Source: Alexandriicola marinus
Lineage (GTDB): Bacteria > Pseudomonadota > Alphaproteobacteria > Rhodobacterales > Rhodobacteraceae
Assembly (NCBI RefSeq): GCF_004000435.1
Contig: NZ_RBVZ01000003.1
Span: 186,001-250,000, forward strand
Direction of reading: 5' to 3'
Length of the DNA: 64,000 nt
Shown: in pieces, positions 35,323 to 45,320 of the stretch
Position numbering within the stretch: the stretch's first letter is position 1
Layout of the letters: every line of letters begins with the position of its first letter
Position numbers and translations under genes: made by a program
The notes under the pieces: generated by a model
What the model saw: only the letters and a program-made list of their open reading frames with translations
Told to the model about the DNA's origin: nothing
The model's database searches: none

Positions 35323-35811
35323 GTGGCAGGTCTCGTCAGGGAAGTGCCCCAGGATTGGTGGGAGGTCGAGGGGCTGTTCGACCTGTGCTTCGCGCCGGGG
35401 CGCGAGGCGCTGTCGTCCTACCGGTTGCGCGACGGGATCGACCCGATTGCCGATCTGTGCCTTGTCATGCGCGACGAGACCGGCGTCATCGGCGGTGCGA
35501 TCCGCTGCTGGCCGGTCATGATCGGTGGCGAAAAAGCCGTGCTTCTGGGCCCGGTCGCCGTGCACCCCACCCGGCAGGGCGAGGGGCTGGGCGCCTTCCT
35601 GATCTACGAAGTGATGGAAAAGGCCCGCGACCTGGACTGGAGCAGGATCATGCTGGTGGGAGACGCCCCCTATTACGGGCGCTTCGGGTTCGAACGGCTG
35701 GACGGCGTGGTGATGCCGCCGCCCACGAACCCCGAGCGCGTGCTGGGCGCCGCGCTTGAGCCCGGCGCCTGGGATGGGATACGCGGCGAGGTCATGCGCG
35801 TCGAGGATTGA
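35323..35811 (+). CDS. GNAT family N-acetyltransferase
   Basis: A 162-residue acetyltransferase. The GNAT core reads VLLGPVAVHPTRQGEGLGAFLI, with the acetyl-CoA-binding QGEGLG turn, followed by MLVGDAPYYGRFGFE, typical of the branch that modifies small amines or unknown proteins. The GTG at 35323 was chosen because GGAGG at 35311-35315 lies seven bases before it; an ATG at 35284 would add 13 residues. It is the first plus-strand gene after the divergent flavin reductase. The substrate is unknown. Confidence 0.85.
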   Translation: MAGLVREVPQDWWEVEGLFDLCFAPGREALSSYRLRDGIDPIADLCLVMRDETGVIGGAIRCWPVMIGGEKAVLLGPVAVHPTRQGEGLGAFLIYEVMEKARDLDWSRIMLVGDAPYYGRFGFERLDGVVMPPPTNPERVLGAALEPGAWDGIRGEVMRVED

Positions 35812-35859
35812 AACCCGGTCCCCCGCCCCCAATCTTAAGAGGGCAGAGGAGTTTGGCGC

Positions 35860-36648
35860 ATGAAGGTGATTGATCCGGACGTGACGGTCCGCCCATTCGA
35901 TGACGAGGCCCGCGAAAGAGTGGCCGCACTGGCGCGGCGTCAAGCCAAGGCCAATGGCCTGTTGATGCAGGTGATCAATTTCGCCGGCGGTCAGGTCGAG
36001 GACGGTCTGAAGTTTCTTCCCAAAGGCACGCGCACCCAGATCGAAACCGCAGCCCGCAAGGCCCTGACCCGCAGCTATGAAATGGCGAGCCGGAGCCGCA
36101 CGGGCCTGCCGGGCCGGGTTTCCGGCGATCGCGCGCACAAGGTGCTGGGCACGATTTCCGGCGCGATCGGCGGGCTGGGCGGATTGCCAACGGCGCTGGC
36201 AGAATTGCCGGTTGCCACGACGCTGATCTTTCGTGCCGTTCTGGAAGTGGCCGAGGCCCATGGCGAAGACCCCTTGAGCGAAGAGACCCGGTTGGAGTGC
36301 CTGCGGGTCTTTGGTGCGGGCGGGCCCGGCGCGGGCGATGACGGGGTCGATACCAGTTTCATCGGTGCAAGGCTGACCCTGTCAGGCGCCGCGCTGAATG
36401 GCCTGATCTCGCGCGTGGCACCGAAATTCGCAGCCGTCCTGAGCCAGAAACTCGCAACCCAGACGGTGCCCGTTCTGGGCGCGGCGGCGGGGGCGGGCAC
36501 GAACTATGCCTTCGTCGATTACTACGTCGCCATGGCGCATGTGCATTTCGGCCTGCGGGCGGCGGCACGGGACTATGGCGAAGACAAGGTTCTCGATCAT
36601 TTCCACAAGGTTCTGGCCGAACGGCGCGTGCCCGTGAACCGCGCCTGA
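35860..36648 (+). CDS. EcsC family protein
   Basis: A 262-residue protein of the EcsC family: LLMQVINFAGGQVEDGLKFLP, GTISGAIGGLGGLPTALAELPVATTLIFRAV and AAAGAGTNYAFVDYYVAMAHVHFGLR are its conserved, partly hydrophobic stretches. EcsC proteins are associated with membranes and with ABC exporter function in Bacillus, but their biochemical role is not known. AGAGG at about 35845 precedes the ATG. Its TGA is followed directly by the reverse-complement TGA of the convergent ptsP gene (TGATCA). Confidence 0.88.
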   Translation: MKVIDPDVTVRPFDDEARERVAALARRQAKANGLLMQVINFAGGQVEDGLKFLPKGTRTQIETAARKALTRSYEMASRSRTGLPGRVSGDRAHKVLGTISGAIGGLGGLPTALAELPVATTLIFRAVLEVAEAHGEDPLSEETRLECLRVFGAGGPGAGDDGVDTSFIGARLTLSGAALNGLISRVAPKFAAVLSQKLATQTVPVLGAAAGAGTNYAFVDYYVAMAHVHFGLRAAARDYGEDKVLDHFHKVLAERRVPVNRA

Positions 36649-38889
36649 TCAGCCTTTCTGCGTCGCCAGCCAGTCCATGAGCGGGCGTCGCACCGATTGG
36701 TGGCCGTCGGCGCGGGCGGCATCGATGACAGCACGGACCTCTGTCAGATCGACCCGCCGGAACAGGTGCTTGACCGGGCCAATCGAGGCGGGGCGCATCG
36801 ACAATGTCCGAAAGCCGAGGGCCGCGAAGGCCAGCGCCTCGACCGGGCGTCCTGCATCCTCGCCACAGAAACTGAGGGGTGTGCCGGCGGCGTCGCATTT
36901 TGCGAGGATCTGTTCGAGAAGACCGAGAAAACTTACGTCCAGCGTATCATAGCGGCGTCGGACACGTTCGTTTTCACGGTCTGCGGCGAAGAAGAATTGC
37001 TTGAGGTCGTTCCCACCCACCGAGATGAAATCGGCCTCGGCGAAAAAGCTTTCCGGCGCGAAGGCAAGCGAGGGTGTCTCGAGCATGGCGCCCACCTCGT
37101 ACCGTTCGGGCAGGGGATGGCCAAGAATGCGCTCGCGTTCCAGCGCCTTGTCCCATTCGGCGCGGGCGGCGCGAAATTCGCGCGGCTCGGCGATGAAGGG
37201 GAACATGACGGTCAGCGGCCGGCCCGCGGCGGCCCGGATCAGCGCCTGTAGCTGCATCCTGAGAACACCGGGTTTGTCGAGGCCGACGCGGATCGCGCGC
37301 CACCCAAGCGCCGGGTTCGGCTCGTCGTTCGGGGCCATGTAGCTCAGCACCTTGTCGGACCCGATATCGAGGGTCCGGAAGGCCACGCGCCTGCCCTTGG
37401 CGCTATCCATCACACGGCTGTAAAGGGCCGACAATTCCGATCTCCTGGGCATCTTGTTGCGGACCAGAAACTGCAGTTCGGTCCGGAACAGACCTACGCC
37501 TTCTGCGCCCGATGGCTCGAGCGAGGGCAGATCGGCGATCAGCCCGGCATTCATCTGAAGCGAGATGTGTGTGCCGCATTTGCCCTCGGCGGGCAGGTCA
37601 CGGATCGAGGCATAGCGCTCCATCGCGCGGGCCTGCATCGCGATCTTGTCGCGAAAGGCCGATTTGACGCTGTCTTCTGGGCGCAGGTGAACGATGCCCT
37701 GTTCGCCATCCACGAGGATCGTGTCGCCGTTGAGGGCCTCTGTCAGGATAGACTTGGCATGAACCACCAGCGGGATCGCCCAGGCGCGCGCGACGATGGC
37801 CGCGTGACTGCCGACCGAGCCCTCTTCGAGCACGACACCCTTTAGTTTCTTGCCATATTCCAGCAATTCGCCCGGCCCGATGTTGCGGGCCACGAGGATC
37901 GGATTGTCCGGCATCTCGGCCCCGGTATCTGTGCCCTGGCCCGTGAGAATCCGCAGGAGCCGGTTCGAGATATCGTCAAGGTCATGAAGCCTGTCGCGCA
38001 GATAGGGGTCAGTGGCCTTCGACAGACGCGACCGGGCCAGAGACTGCTCTTTCTCGACGGCGGCCTCGGCCGAAAGGCCGCTTTCGACATCGGCCTCCAT
38101 CCGGCGCATCCAGCTGCGCGAATTCGCGAACATGCGATAGGCTTCGAGGACTTGGGCCTGTTCGCCGGCCATGTTGCCGTTGAGCATTTCGTCGACCGAG
38201 ATGCGCAGCGTATCGACAGCCTTGCGCAGGCGTTCAAGCTCGGCCTCGGGGTCATCGGAGATCGGGTTGGTGACGACGACCCGGGGCTCGTGCAGATAGA
38301 CATTGCCCTCGACCGCGCCTTCCTGACCAACGGTTCCGCGGATCATCACCGCCGACGTATGGCGCGCCGAAAGCGCCGCGCCATCGCCCACGAAGGCGCC
38401 AAGCTCGGTCATTTCGGCCAGCACCATGGCCACGACCTCGAGCGCATAGACCTCGTCGGCGGTGAAGACGCGTGCCGCCTTGGATTGCACGACCAGAACG
38501 CCCATCGATTCGCCAAGCCGCTGAATCGGGATGCCGCAGAAGCTGGAATACCGCTCTTCGCCGGTTTCCGGCATGTAGCGAAACCCGCGCTCGGACGGGG
38601 CGTTCGCGGAATTCATCACCTGACCGGTGCGCGCGACGCGGCCGACAAGGCCCTCGCCCAGTCGCAGGCGGGTCTGGTGGACGGCCTCGGGCTGAAGCCC
38701 CTCGGTGGCACAAAGCTCCAGCGTATCCTTGTCGCGGAACAGGTAGATCGAGCAGACCTCGGTCTGCATCGACGTGGCGATGATGCCCACGATCCGATCA
38801 AGACGGGCCTGACCTGCCCCGCCTTCGGCGAGGGCCGCCCTGAGCCTGCCCAAGAGCTTGCGACTCTCGGTTTCCGTACGATCAGGCAT
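36649..38889 (-). CDS. ptsP: Nitrogen-PTS phosphotransferase EI-Ntr with GAF domain
   Basis: A 746-residue enzyme. The N-terminal GAF domain (about 20-165) is followed by the PTS enzyme I domains: the phosphohistidine site in GSVGSHAAIVARA, the PEP-binding TIM barrel with GVGLFRTELQF and the active cysteine in TPLSFCGEDAGRP. EI-Ntr passes phosphate from PEP through NPr to EIIA-Ntr and couples nitrogen or carbon status to gene regulation and potassium balance; the GAF domain senses glutamine/2-oxoglutarate in studied members. It lies 165 bp after lysC, a pairing conserved in alphaproteobacteria. Confidence 0.96.
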   Translation of the reverse strand: MPDRTETESRKLLGRLRAALAEGGAGQARLDRIVGIIATSMQTEVCSIYLFRDKDTLELCATEGLQPEAVHQTRLRLGEGLVGRVARTGQVMNSANAPSERGFRYMPETGEERYSSFCGIPIQRLGESMGVLVVQSKAARVFTADEVYALEVVAMVLAEMTELGAFVGDGAALSARHTSAVMIRGTVGQEGAVEGNVYLHEPRVVVTNPISDDPEAELERLRKAVDTLRISVDEMLNGNMAGEQAQVLEAYRMFANSRSWMRRMEADVESGLSAEAAVEKEQSLARSRLSKATDPYLRDRLHDLDDISNRLLRILTGQGTDTGAEMPDNPILVARNIGPGELLEYGKKLKGVVLEEGSVGSHAAIVARAWAIPLVVHAKSILTEALNGDTILVDGEQGIVHLRPEDSVKSAFRDKIAMQARAMERYASIRDLPAEGKCGTHISLQMNAGLIADLPSLEPSGAEGVGLFRTELQFLVRNKMPRRSELSALYSRVMDSAKGRRVAFRTLDIGSDKVLSYMAPNDEPNPALGWRAIRVGLDKPGVLRMQLQALIRAAAGRPLTVMFPFIAEPREFRAARAEWDKALERERILGHPLPERYEVGAMLETPSLAFAPESFFAEADFISVGGNDLKQFFFAADRENERVRRRYDTLDVSFLGLLEQILAKCDAAGTPLSFCGEDAGRPVEALAFAALGFRTLSMRPASIGPVKHLFRRVDLTEVRAVIDAARADGHQSVRRPLMDWLATQKG

Positions 38890-39054
38890 TCTGCTCCCCC
38901 GGGATTACCCCTGTGCCGACTGTCCTATAAGGACATGGATTACGCAAGTGGAGCGCCCTTCGGCCACCCGTCGCGGCCATGTGCTGCCATGTCATGGATG
39001 AGGCTGTCATGATCTGGCGTGATGCCCTGATCTCCCGGGCTGGAGTGGGCCGGC

Positions 39055-40293
39055 TCAGGCGGCCTTTTCCAGACCAAAGCAATCGTGCAGCGCCTGCACG
39101 GCAAGTTCCATGTATTTGCGGTCGATCAGGACCGAGATCTTGATCTCGGAGGTGGTGATGACCTTGATGTTGATATTTTCGTCGCGGAGCGCCTTGAACA
39201 TTTGTGCCGCAACACCGGCATGAGAACGCATCCCGATGCCGACGACTGACACTTTTGCAACCCCGGTGTCTGAAACAACATCGTGGAAATTGATCTCGCC
39301 CCTTTCCTTGGCGTCGGTCATGGCCTTTTCGGCGCGGATCACCTGATCGGTTGGGCACGAAAAGGTCATGTCCGTGCGCCCGTCTTCGGAGATGTTCTGC
39401 ACGATCATGTCGACATTCACACCCGCCTCGGCCAGCGGGCCAAAGATCGCGGCGGCGATCCCGGGCCGGTCGGCCACGGAGATGAGCGTCATCTTGGCCT
39501 CGTCGCGGCTATAGGCGACCCCGGCGACCACGTTGGATTCCATGATTTCCTCCTCGTCGCAGACGAGCGTTCCGGCTTCGTCGGACTGTTCCTCGAAACT
39601 TGACAGCACCCGAAGGCGCACCTTGTAGCGCATCGCCAGCTCGACCGAGCGGGTCTGCAGGACCTTGGCCCCAAGGGACGCGAGTTCCAGCATTTCCTCG
39701 AAGGCAATCTTGTCCAGCTTTCGGGCCTTGTCGCAGATGCGCGGGTCGGTGGTATAGACCCCGTCGACATCGGTGTAGATGTCGCAGCGCACCGCGCCAA
39801 AGGCCGCGGCAAAGGCCACGGCGGTGGTGTCCGATCCGCCCCGTCCCAGCGTGGTGATGCGGCCTTCGGGGCTGACGCCCTGAAATCCCGCGACAACGGC
39901 GACCTTCATCCCTTCGCCGAACTTGGCGAGGATGTTGGCGGGCGGGATCTCCTCGATCCGGGCGGAGGCATGGGCCGAGGTGGTCTTGACCGGCACTTGC
40001 CAGCCTTGCCAGCTGCGCGCGGGGATATCCATTTCCTGAAGCCGCAGGGCCATGAGGCCCGCGGTGACGTTCTCACCGGAGGACACGACGGCATCATATT
40101 CGCGGGCATCGTAAAGGGGGGAGGTCTCGCCGACCCAGCCCACCAGCTCGTTCGTCTTGCCTGCCATGGCCGAGACGATGACGATCACGTTGTGACCTTT
40201 GGCGACCTCGACGGCGACGCGCTTGGCGGCCCTCTGGATACGGTCGAGCGTGGCGACGGAGGTGCCGCCGAATTTCATGACGAGGATGGACAT
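39055..40293 (-). CDS. lysC: Aspartate kinase
   Basis: A 412-residue kinase that phosphorylates aspartate, the first step to lysine, threonine and methionine. It starts with VMKFGGTSVATLDRI, the ATP/Asp-binding loop, and has GFQGVSPEGRITTLGRGGSDTTAVAFA and DIYTDVDGVYTTDPR in the catalytic part. Two ACT domains follow (about 265-340 and 345-405), so lysine/threonine feedback control is expected. Upstream there is an 82-bp gap to the SDR gene; ptsP follows downstream. Confidence 0.97.
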   Translation of the reverse strand: MSILVMKFGGTSVATLDRIQRAAKRVAVEVAKGHNVIVIVSAMAGKTNELVGWVGETSPLYDAREYDAVVSSGENVTAGLMALRLQEMDIPARSWQGWQVPVKTTSAHASARIEEIPPANILAKFGEGMKVAVVAGFQGVSPEGRITTLGRGGSDTTAVAFAAAFGAVRCDIYTDVDGVYTTDPRICDKARKLDKIAFEEMLELASLGAKVLQTRSVELAMRYKVRLRVLSSFEEQSDEAGTLVCDEEEIMESNVVAGVAYSRDEAKMTLISVADRPGIAAAIFGPLAEAGVNVDMIVQNISEDGRTDMTFSCPTDQVIRAEKAMTDAKERGEINFHDVVSDTGVAKVSVVGIGMRSHAGVAAQMFKALRDENINIKVITTSEIKISVLIDRKYMELAVQALHDCFGLEKAA

Positions 40294-40375
40294 CTTGGGC
40301 GGTTCGATCCCGGTGGCGAATTTCGCGCCCTCTTACTGTTCTTGGCGCTTCAGCGCAATGCGCATGAGAGCGGTC

Positions 40376-41026
40376 CTAGAAGGGGATCGTCTCGCCGTCA
40401 TAGGCCTCGAACGTGCCGGTGGTCGCAGGCGTCAGCGCTGCGATGCGGGCCTGAAGGCCACGGGCCGAGGTCGCCGCGTCGATATCGGCGCCCGCTCCGC
40501 CCATATCGGTTCGGACCCAGCCGGGATGATAGATGCCGACGCTGATGCCCTCTGGCGCCAGGTCGCGGGCGAGATTGCGCCCGATGTTCAGCGCCGCGGC
40601 CTTGGACGCGCGATAGATATAGCTGCCGCCGGGCGCGATGTCCTGGCTTCCCATCCGGCTCGAGATGATGGCGATCTTGCCGGCCTGCGCCCGGCGCAGC
40701 GCGGGCATCAGCGCCTGGATCGTCAGGAACACGCCGGTCACATTGGTGGCCAGTCCCTCGGCCCACATCTGGGCGGGAAAGGTGTCGCCGATATCCATTC
40801 CCTTGTCGGGATAGATGCCGGCATTGCAGACAAGAATATCCAGCGGCGCGTCACCCAGCGTGGCGGCAAGCGCCGCACAGGAGCCGGGATCGGTGACGTC
40901 GAGGGGATGCAGCCCGCCTGTTCCGGCGCGCGATGTGCCGATCACGTCATGGCCCGCCGAAGCATAGACATCGTGAAGGGCCGCACCTACACCGCGCGAG
41001 GCACCGGTGATCAGAACACGCATCAA
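40376..41026 (-). CDS. Short-chain dehydrogenase/reductase
   Basis: A 216-residue SDR with the cofactor motif TGASRGVGAAL at the N-terminus, the NAG motif (LVCNAGIYPDKG), a serine in IISSRMGS and the catalytic YRASKAA. The short length and C-terminus ending in a YDGETIPF-type tail put it in the C-factor-like/classical SDR group without a clear substrate. It overlaps the DUF1178 gene by four bases (ATGA at 41023-41026), so both are made from one transcript. Confidence 0.88.
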   Translation of the reverse strand: MMRVLITGASRGVGAALHDVYASAGHDVIGTSRAGTGGLHPLDVTDPGSCAALAATLGDAPLDILVCNAGIYPDKGMDIGDTFPAQMWAEGLATNVTGVFLTIQALMPALRRAQAGKIAIISSRMGSQDIAPGGSYIYRASKAAALNIGRNLARDLAPEGISVGIYHPGWVRTDMGGAGADIDAATSARGLQARIAALTPATTGTFEAYDGETIPF

Positions 41027-41439
41027 TTGGCCTTTGATTTGGGTCGGAAGGGCAGGGGCGCGACCGGCACGCCGTCTTCGATCAGTTTGCGCGCCTCTTC
41101 GGCCTTGGCCTCACCGTATATGGGGCGCTCGGGGGCGGCGCCCTCGTGGATGGCACGGGCCTCCTTGGCGAAGGACATGCCGACGTATTCGGAATTTTCC
41201 TCGACGTGGCGGCGCAGTTCAGCAAGGGCCTGTTCAGCCGGCGATGCCGGGGCCGAAAGCCTGGGCTCGGGCGTGTCGGCCTTGACGTTGGGCGCCATGA
41301 GCGCCTTTTCCACCTTCCCCGATCCGCAGACCGCGCAGGACAGGTGCCCCGATGCAGACAGGCCGTCGAACGCCTCGGCCGAGGCGAACCAGCTATCGAA
41401 ACGGTGGCCGTCTGCGCATGAGAGGGTGTAGCGGATCAT
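41023..41439 (-). CDS. DUF1178 family zinc-ribbon-like protein
   Basis: A 138-residue protein with the DUF1178 N-terminus MIRYTLSCADGHRFDSWFAS and a CAVCGS pair near residue 35, which together with C8 could bind zinc. The C-terminal part contains the family motif EENSEYVGMSFAKEARAIHEGAAPERPIYGEA. The function of the family is unknown; it is found almost only in proteobacteria, mostly alphaproteobacteria. Its gene is coupled to the following SDR gene. Confidence 0.9.
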   Translation of the reverse strand: MIRYTLSCADGHRFDSWFASAEAFDGLSASGHLSCAVCGSGKVEKALMAPNVKADTPEPRLSAPASPAEQALAELRRHVEENSEYVGMSFAKEARAIHEGAAPERPIYGEAKAEEARKLIEDGVPVAPLPFRPKSKAN

Positions 41440-41506
41440 CTGTCTATCGGTGACTCCCGGTCTGTCGGTCAGAACTTAGGATCATGTCGCGTGAAGACAA
41501 CGGCTG

Positions 41507-41950
41507 TCAGTCAGCGGTGATCAGGCCGATCATGTGGCGCGTGGCCAGCGCATAGCCCCGAACGCCAAAGCCTGCCATCACCGCATCCGCCCGCAGGCTG
41601 ACATAGGAATGATGGCGGAAGCTTTCGCGTTTGTGAACCTGGCTTATGTGCAGTTCGATCACCGGACCGTCGAACGTGTTCAGCGCGTCGAGAACGGCGA
41701 TGGAATAATGCGTCAGCGCGCCGGGATTGATGATGATGCCCGAGGCCTCTTCGCGGGCCTCGTGGATCCAGTCAACGATCTGGCCCTCGTAATTGGACTG
41801 CCGCAACAGGACTGAGACGTCCGAGCCTTCGGCCTCGGCCCGACACAGCGCCTCGACATCGTCGAGCGTGTCGTGGCCATAGATTTCGGGCTGACGTTTG
41901 CCCAGCAGGTTGAGGTTGGGCCCGTTGAGTATGTGGATCGACCTGGTCAT
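41507..41950 (-). CDS. aroQ: Type II 3-dehydroquinate dehydratase
   Basis: A 147-residue enzyme of the shikimate pathway that dehydrates 3-dehydroquinate. [19 protein letters not shown] contains the catalytic arginine and tyrosine, [16 protein letters not shown] and [20 protein letters not shown] contain the substrate-binding histidine and arginine. The start at 41950 fits the usual N-terminus of the dodecameric enzyme; the frame stays open upstream by 16 codons without a ribosome binding site. The gene lies downstream of the polyol operon with an 89-bp gap. Confidence 0.96.
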   Translation of the reverse strand: MTRSIHILNGPNLNLLGKRQPEIYGHDTLDDVEALCRAEAEGSDVSVLLRQSNYEGQIVDWIHEAREEASGIIINPGALTHYSIAVLDALNTFDGPVIELHISQVHKRESFRHHSYVSLRADAVMAGFGVRGYALATRHMIGLITAD

Positions 41951-42039
41951 CTGGATGCTACCGGAAAGAAAGCCGCCACTTGGCGCGCATTGGCGCAAGG
42001 CGTTAGCATTTTTCCCATGCGCTGCCTAGCCTTGCGCGC

Positions 42040-43536
42040 TCAGTCCGACAGATAGGCCGCAAGGGCCGCCTCTGCGCCCTTGTCCCAGATCAGCGTCAGC
42101 CAGCGGACGAAGGGATCGCGGAACGCCGGCTGGCCCGCGAGATCGCCGTAGATCTTGCGCTGCTCGAGCCACACCTCGGGCCGGGTGCGGGCGGCCCTGG
42201 CCGCGGCGACGAGATCGTCCCAGACCGGATCGTTGGGGGCGATGGCGCTGCCATCTTCGCGGGTGCCGGCGCACATCCGCGCCCAGAATGCCTCGACTAG
42301 CGCGAGGCCGTCGACCGAGCGGCCATCGGCCAGCGCCTGCGTGACGGCGGGCAGGACAAACCCGGTATGGCGGGACGAGCCGTCAAAGGCCACGCGGCGC
42401 GTCGTGTCGACGATGGCGGTGTTGGAAAACCTATCCTCGATCAGATCGACATAGCCCGCGGGCGTCATGTCCGGAACGGCGCGCACGATGGGGGCGATCT
42501 CTTCGGTCAGGACCTTGTGGAAATAGACCCCGATCAGCGGATGGTTCATGCAGCCCGAGATCGTCTCGACGGACAGGACCTCGCCCGCATTCGCCAGCAC
42601 CTGGTGCCCGGCATTCAGAAGCCTGAGCTTCATCGTCTCATAATCGTGCACCCGGTTCGAGAACGTGGCCCCGACCTTGTCCCAGTCCGGGCGACCGGCG
42701 CAGAAATCATCCTCGATCACCCATTGGCGGAAGTTTTCGTGGGTGACGGGCGCGGCATCATCGATGCCGAAGTCGCGGACCAGGGCCAGTTCGGTCGGGC
42801 CTGTCGCGGGGACGATGCAATCGACCATGGAATTCGGAAAGCTGCATTCGTTGTCGATCCATGCGGCCAGACCGGGATCCGACAGCCGCGCCAGCGACAC
42901 GACGGTCTGCCGCAGGATCCGACCGTTGCCCAGAAGGTTGTCGCAGCTTAGCCCGGTCAGGGGGCCGTGTCCTGCGTCGCGCCGCGCCCGCAGCGCCGCT
43001 ACGATCGCACCAAAGGCGGTCCGGGGCCGGTCGGGATTGGCCGCGTCATGGACGATATCGAAGTGGCTGGGATCAAAGCTGTTGGTGACGGGATCGACGT
43101 AATAGCCTCCCTCCGTCACGGTCATGGCAACGATACGGATTTCGGGTTGGGCCATGCGCGCGATCAGGGCTGCATTGCCCTCTTCGATCGGGAGATAGTC
43201 GATCATGGAGCCGACCACTTCGGCGGATTTGCCGTTCGGACCAAGCTCGATCAACGTGGTCAGGCAATCCTGCGCCAGAAGCTTTTCCCGCATTGCCGCA
43301 TCATAGGCCCGGACGCCCGCGCCGATGATCGCCCAGTCGAGCGCCTCGCCTGATTGCATCAGACGATGCAGATACCAGGATTGATGCGCGCGGTGGAAAT
43401 TGCCGACGCCGATATGAACGATCCCGGGACGCAGGGCCGCGCGATCATAATGCGGACGGGCCACGCCTTGAGGGATCCTGTCGAGCGTCGCATCTGAAAG
43501 GGCGATCGCCTTTGACATTGTCTTTGTCTCCGTCAT
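42040..43536 (-). CDS. mtlK: Mannitol 2-dehydrogenase
   Basis: A 498-residue member of the polyol-specific long-chain dehydrogenases, which oxidise mannitol (and arabitol) to fructose with NAD. The Rossmann motif IVHIGVGNFHRAHQSWYL, TVTEGGYYVD, and the catalytic region KLRLLNAGHQVLA (Lys-Asn-His) are typical. It follows the sorbitol dehydrogenase gene (its start codon overlaps that gene's stop) and ends the operon. In R. sphaeroides mtlK is likewise placed after smoS. A fructokinase gene is not found downstream. Confidence 0.94.
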   Translation of the reverse strand: MTETKTMSKAIALSDATLDRIPQGVARPHYDRAALRPGIVHIGVGNFHRAHQSWYLHRLMQSGEALDWAIIGAGVRAYDAAMREKLLAQDCLTTLIELGPNGKSAEVVGSMIDYLPIEEGNAALIARMAQPEIRIVAMTVTEGGYYVDPVTNSFDPSHFDIVHDAANPDRPRTAFGAIVAALRARRDAGHGPLTGLSCDNLLGNGRILRQTVVSLARLSDPGLAAWIDNECSFPNSMVDCIVPATGPTELALVRDFGIDDAAPVTHENFRQWVIEDDFCAGRPDWDKVGATFSNRVHDYETMKLRLLNAGHQVLANAGEVLSVETISGCMNHPLIGVYFHKVLTEEIAPIVRAVPDMTPAGYVDLIEDRFSNTAIVDTTRRVAFDGSSRHTGFVLPAVTQALADGRSVDGLALVEAFWARMCAGTREDGSAIAPNDPVWDDLVAAARAARTRPEVWLEQRKIYGDLAGQPAFRDPFVRWLTLIWDKGAEAALAAYLSD

Positions 43537-44309
43537 CAGCTCAACCAGTTTCCGCCATCGACATTATAGGTCTGGGCCACGATGTAGTCGGCCTCGTCCG
43601 ACGCGAGGAAGATGGCCATACCGGTCAAATCCTCGGCGCGGCCCATCCGCCCATAGGGCACCGCGTCGCCGACTTCACGCTTCTTCTGGCCCGGGGCCTT
43701 GCCTTCGTATTTCGCAAAGAAGGCGTCCACGCCATCCCAATGTTCGCCGTCGACGACACCGGGGGCGATGGCGTTCACGTTGATGCCGTGTTCGATCAGG
43801 TTGAGCCCGGCCGACTGAGTCAGGCTGATGACCGCGGCCTTGGAGGCGCAATAGACCGCGACCAGCGGCTCGCCGCGCCGTCCGGCCTGGCTCGCCATGT
43901 TGATGATCCGTCCGCGGATACCTGCCTCGATCATGTGGCGTGCAACGGCCTGCATCACGAAAAGGGTGCCCGCCACGTTGATGTTGAAGACGCGGTCATA
44001 GTCGGCGCGCTCGATCTCGGCGATGGGAGCCGCGGTAAAGAGGGCGGCGTTGTTGATGAGGATGTCGATCTGGCCGAATTGCGCGATGACACGGGCCACG
44101 CCCGCATCGATGCTGGTCTGGTCCGTGACATCCATTGCGACGGCAAAGGCGGCGGGACCCAGTTCGCCGGCCGTCTGTTCGGCGCGCGCGATGTCGATAT
44201 CCGCGATCGCCACGCGGGCGCCCTCGCGGATATAGGCCTCGGCAAAGGCGCGCCCGATACCCCTTGCGGCGCCCGTAATGAGGGCGCTCTTGCCGGCAAG
44301 CCGTGTCAT
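43536..44309 (-). CDS. smoS: Sorbitol dehydrogenase, SDR family
   Basis: A 257-residue SDR with [10 protein letters not shown] at the start, NNAAL, and the catalytic YCASKAA. The C-terminal [23 protein letters not shown] and [13 protein letters not shown] stretches closely match the R. sphaeroides enzyme that oxidises glucitol, galactitol and iditol to ketoses. It lies between the transporter ATPase gene (overlap at 44306-44309) and mtlK (shared base at 43536), so it is expressed with them. Confidence 0.95.
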   Translation of the reverse strand: MTRLAGKSALITGAARGIGRAFAEAYIREGARVAIADIDIARAEQTAGELGPAAFAVAMDVTDQTSIDAGVARVIAQFGQIDILINNAALFTAAPIAEIERADYDRVFNINVAGTLFVMQAVARHMIEAGIRGRIINMASQAGRRGEPLVAVYCASKAAVISLTQSAGLNLIEHGINVNAIAPGVVDGEHWDGVDAFFAKYEGKAPGQKKREVGDAVPYGRMGRAEDLTGMAIFLASDEADYIVAQTYNVDGGNWLS

Positions 44310-45310
44310 GCGATCCGCAGCCCCTGTGCGTCGAAGCGGTGCAAATGTTCGAGCCGGGGGGACAGATAGACTTCCGCCCCGTATTCATAAGACAATTCAC
44401 CGGTGGCCCGGACTGTCAGCGGCTCGGACGAGATGTCGCTGGTGATGTGAAAGAAGGTGTCGGAGCCCAAGTGTTCCGACACGCCGATCCTGCCCTTCCA
44501 CAAACCATCCGTATCGGACAGGTCGATATGTTCGGGGCGAATGCCGATCGTCTCGGCCTCGTGCTTGCGGGCCTCGGCACCGGCGACCAGGTTCATCTTC
44601 GGCGATCCGATGAAGCCCGCGACAAAGGTGTTGCGGGGCGCCTGATACAGCTCGAGAGGGCTGCCCACCTGTTCGATGTTGCCGGCGCGCAGGACCACGA
44701 TCTTGTCGGCCATTGTCATCGCCTCGACCTGGTCATGGGTGACGTAGATCATCGTGGTTGTCAGGCGCTTGTGCAGTTCGGAAATCTCAAGCCGCATGCC
44801 CACGCGCAGGGCGGCATCGAGGTTCGAGAGCGGCTCGTCGAAGAGGAACGCCGCCGGTTCGCGCACGATGGCCCGCCCGATCGCGACACGCTGGCGCTGA
44901 CCGCCCGACAACTGGCCCGGCCGGCGGTCGAGGTAGTCGGTGAGGTTCAGGACAGAGGCCGCGCCGTTGACCCGCTTGTCGATTTCAGCCTGATCCATCT
45001 TGGCCATCCGCAGCGGGAAGGCGATGTTCTTGCGCACCGTCATATGCGGGTAAAGCGCATAGGACTGGAACACCATCGCAAGCCGGCGCTTGGCGGGCGG
45101 AACCATGGTGGCATCGTCGCCGTCGATCACGATCCGGCCCGAGCTGACATCCTCGAGCCCCGCGATCAGCCGCAGGAGCGTGGACTTGCCGCAGCCCGAG
45201 GGGCCGACGAAGACCACGAATTCGCCGTCGTTGATATCGAGGTCGAGAGGCGGGATGACATTGACGTCACCAAAGCTCTTCGTGACCTTTTCAAGTGTGA
45301 TGCGTCCCAT
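44306..45310 (-). CDS. smoK: Polyol ABC transporter ATPase (MalK/UgpC type)
   Basis: A 334-residue ATPase with Walker [10 protein letters not shown], the signature [14 protein letters not shown], Walker [13 protein letters not shown] and the H-loop VTHDQVEA, plus a C-terminal TOBE/OB region (about 235-334), which is the MalK/UgpC layout for sugar importers. It energises the SmoF/SmoG permease. Its start lies 10 bp after the smoG stop, and its end overlaps smoS by four bases. Confidence 0.95.
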   Translation of the reverse strand: MGRITLEKVTKSFGDVNVIPPLDLDINDGEFVVFVGPSGCGKSTLLRLIAGLEDVSSGRIVIDGDDATMVPPAKRRLAMVFQSYALYPHMTVRKNIAFPLRMAKMDQAEIDKRVNGAASVLNLTDYLDRRPGQLSGGQRQRVAIGRAIVREPAAFLFDEPLSNLDAALRVGMRLEISELHKRLTTTMIYVTHDQVEAMTMADKIVVLRAGNIEQVGSPLELYQAPRNTFVAGFIGSPKMNLVAGAEARKHEAETIGIRPEHIDLSDTDGLWKGRIGVSEHLGSDTFFHITSDISSEPLTVRATGELSYEYGAEVYLSPRLEHLHRFDAQGLRIA

Positions 45311-45320
45311 TGGTCGCTCC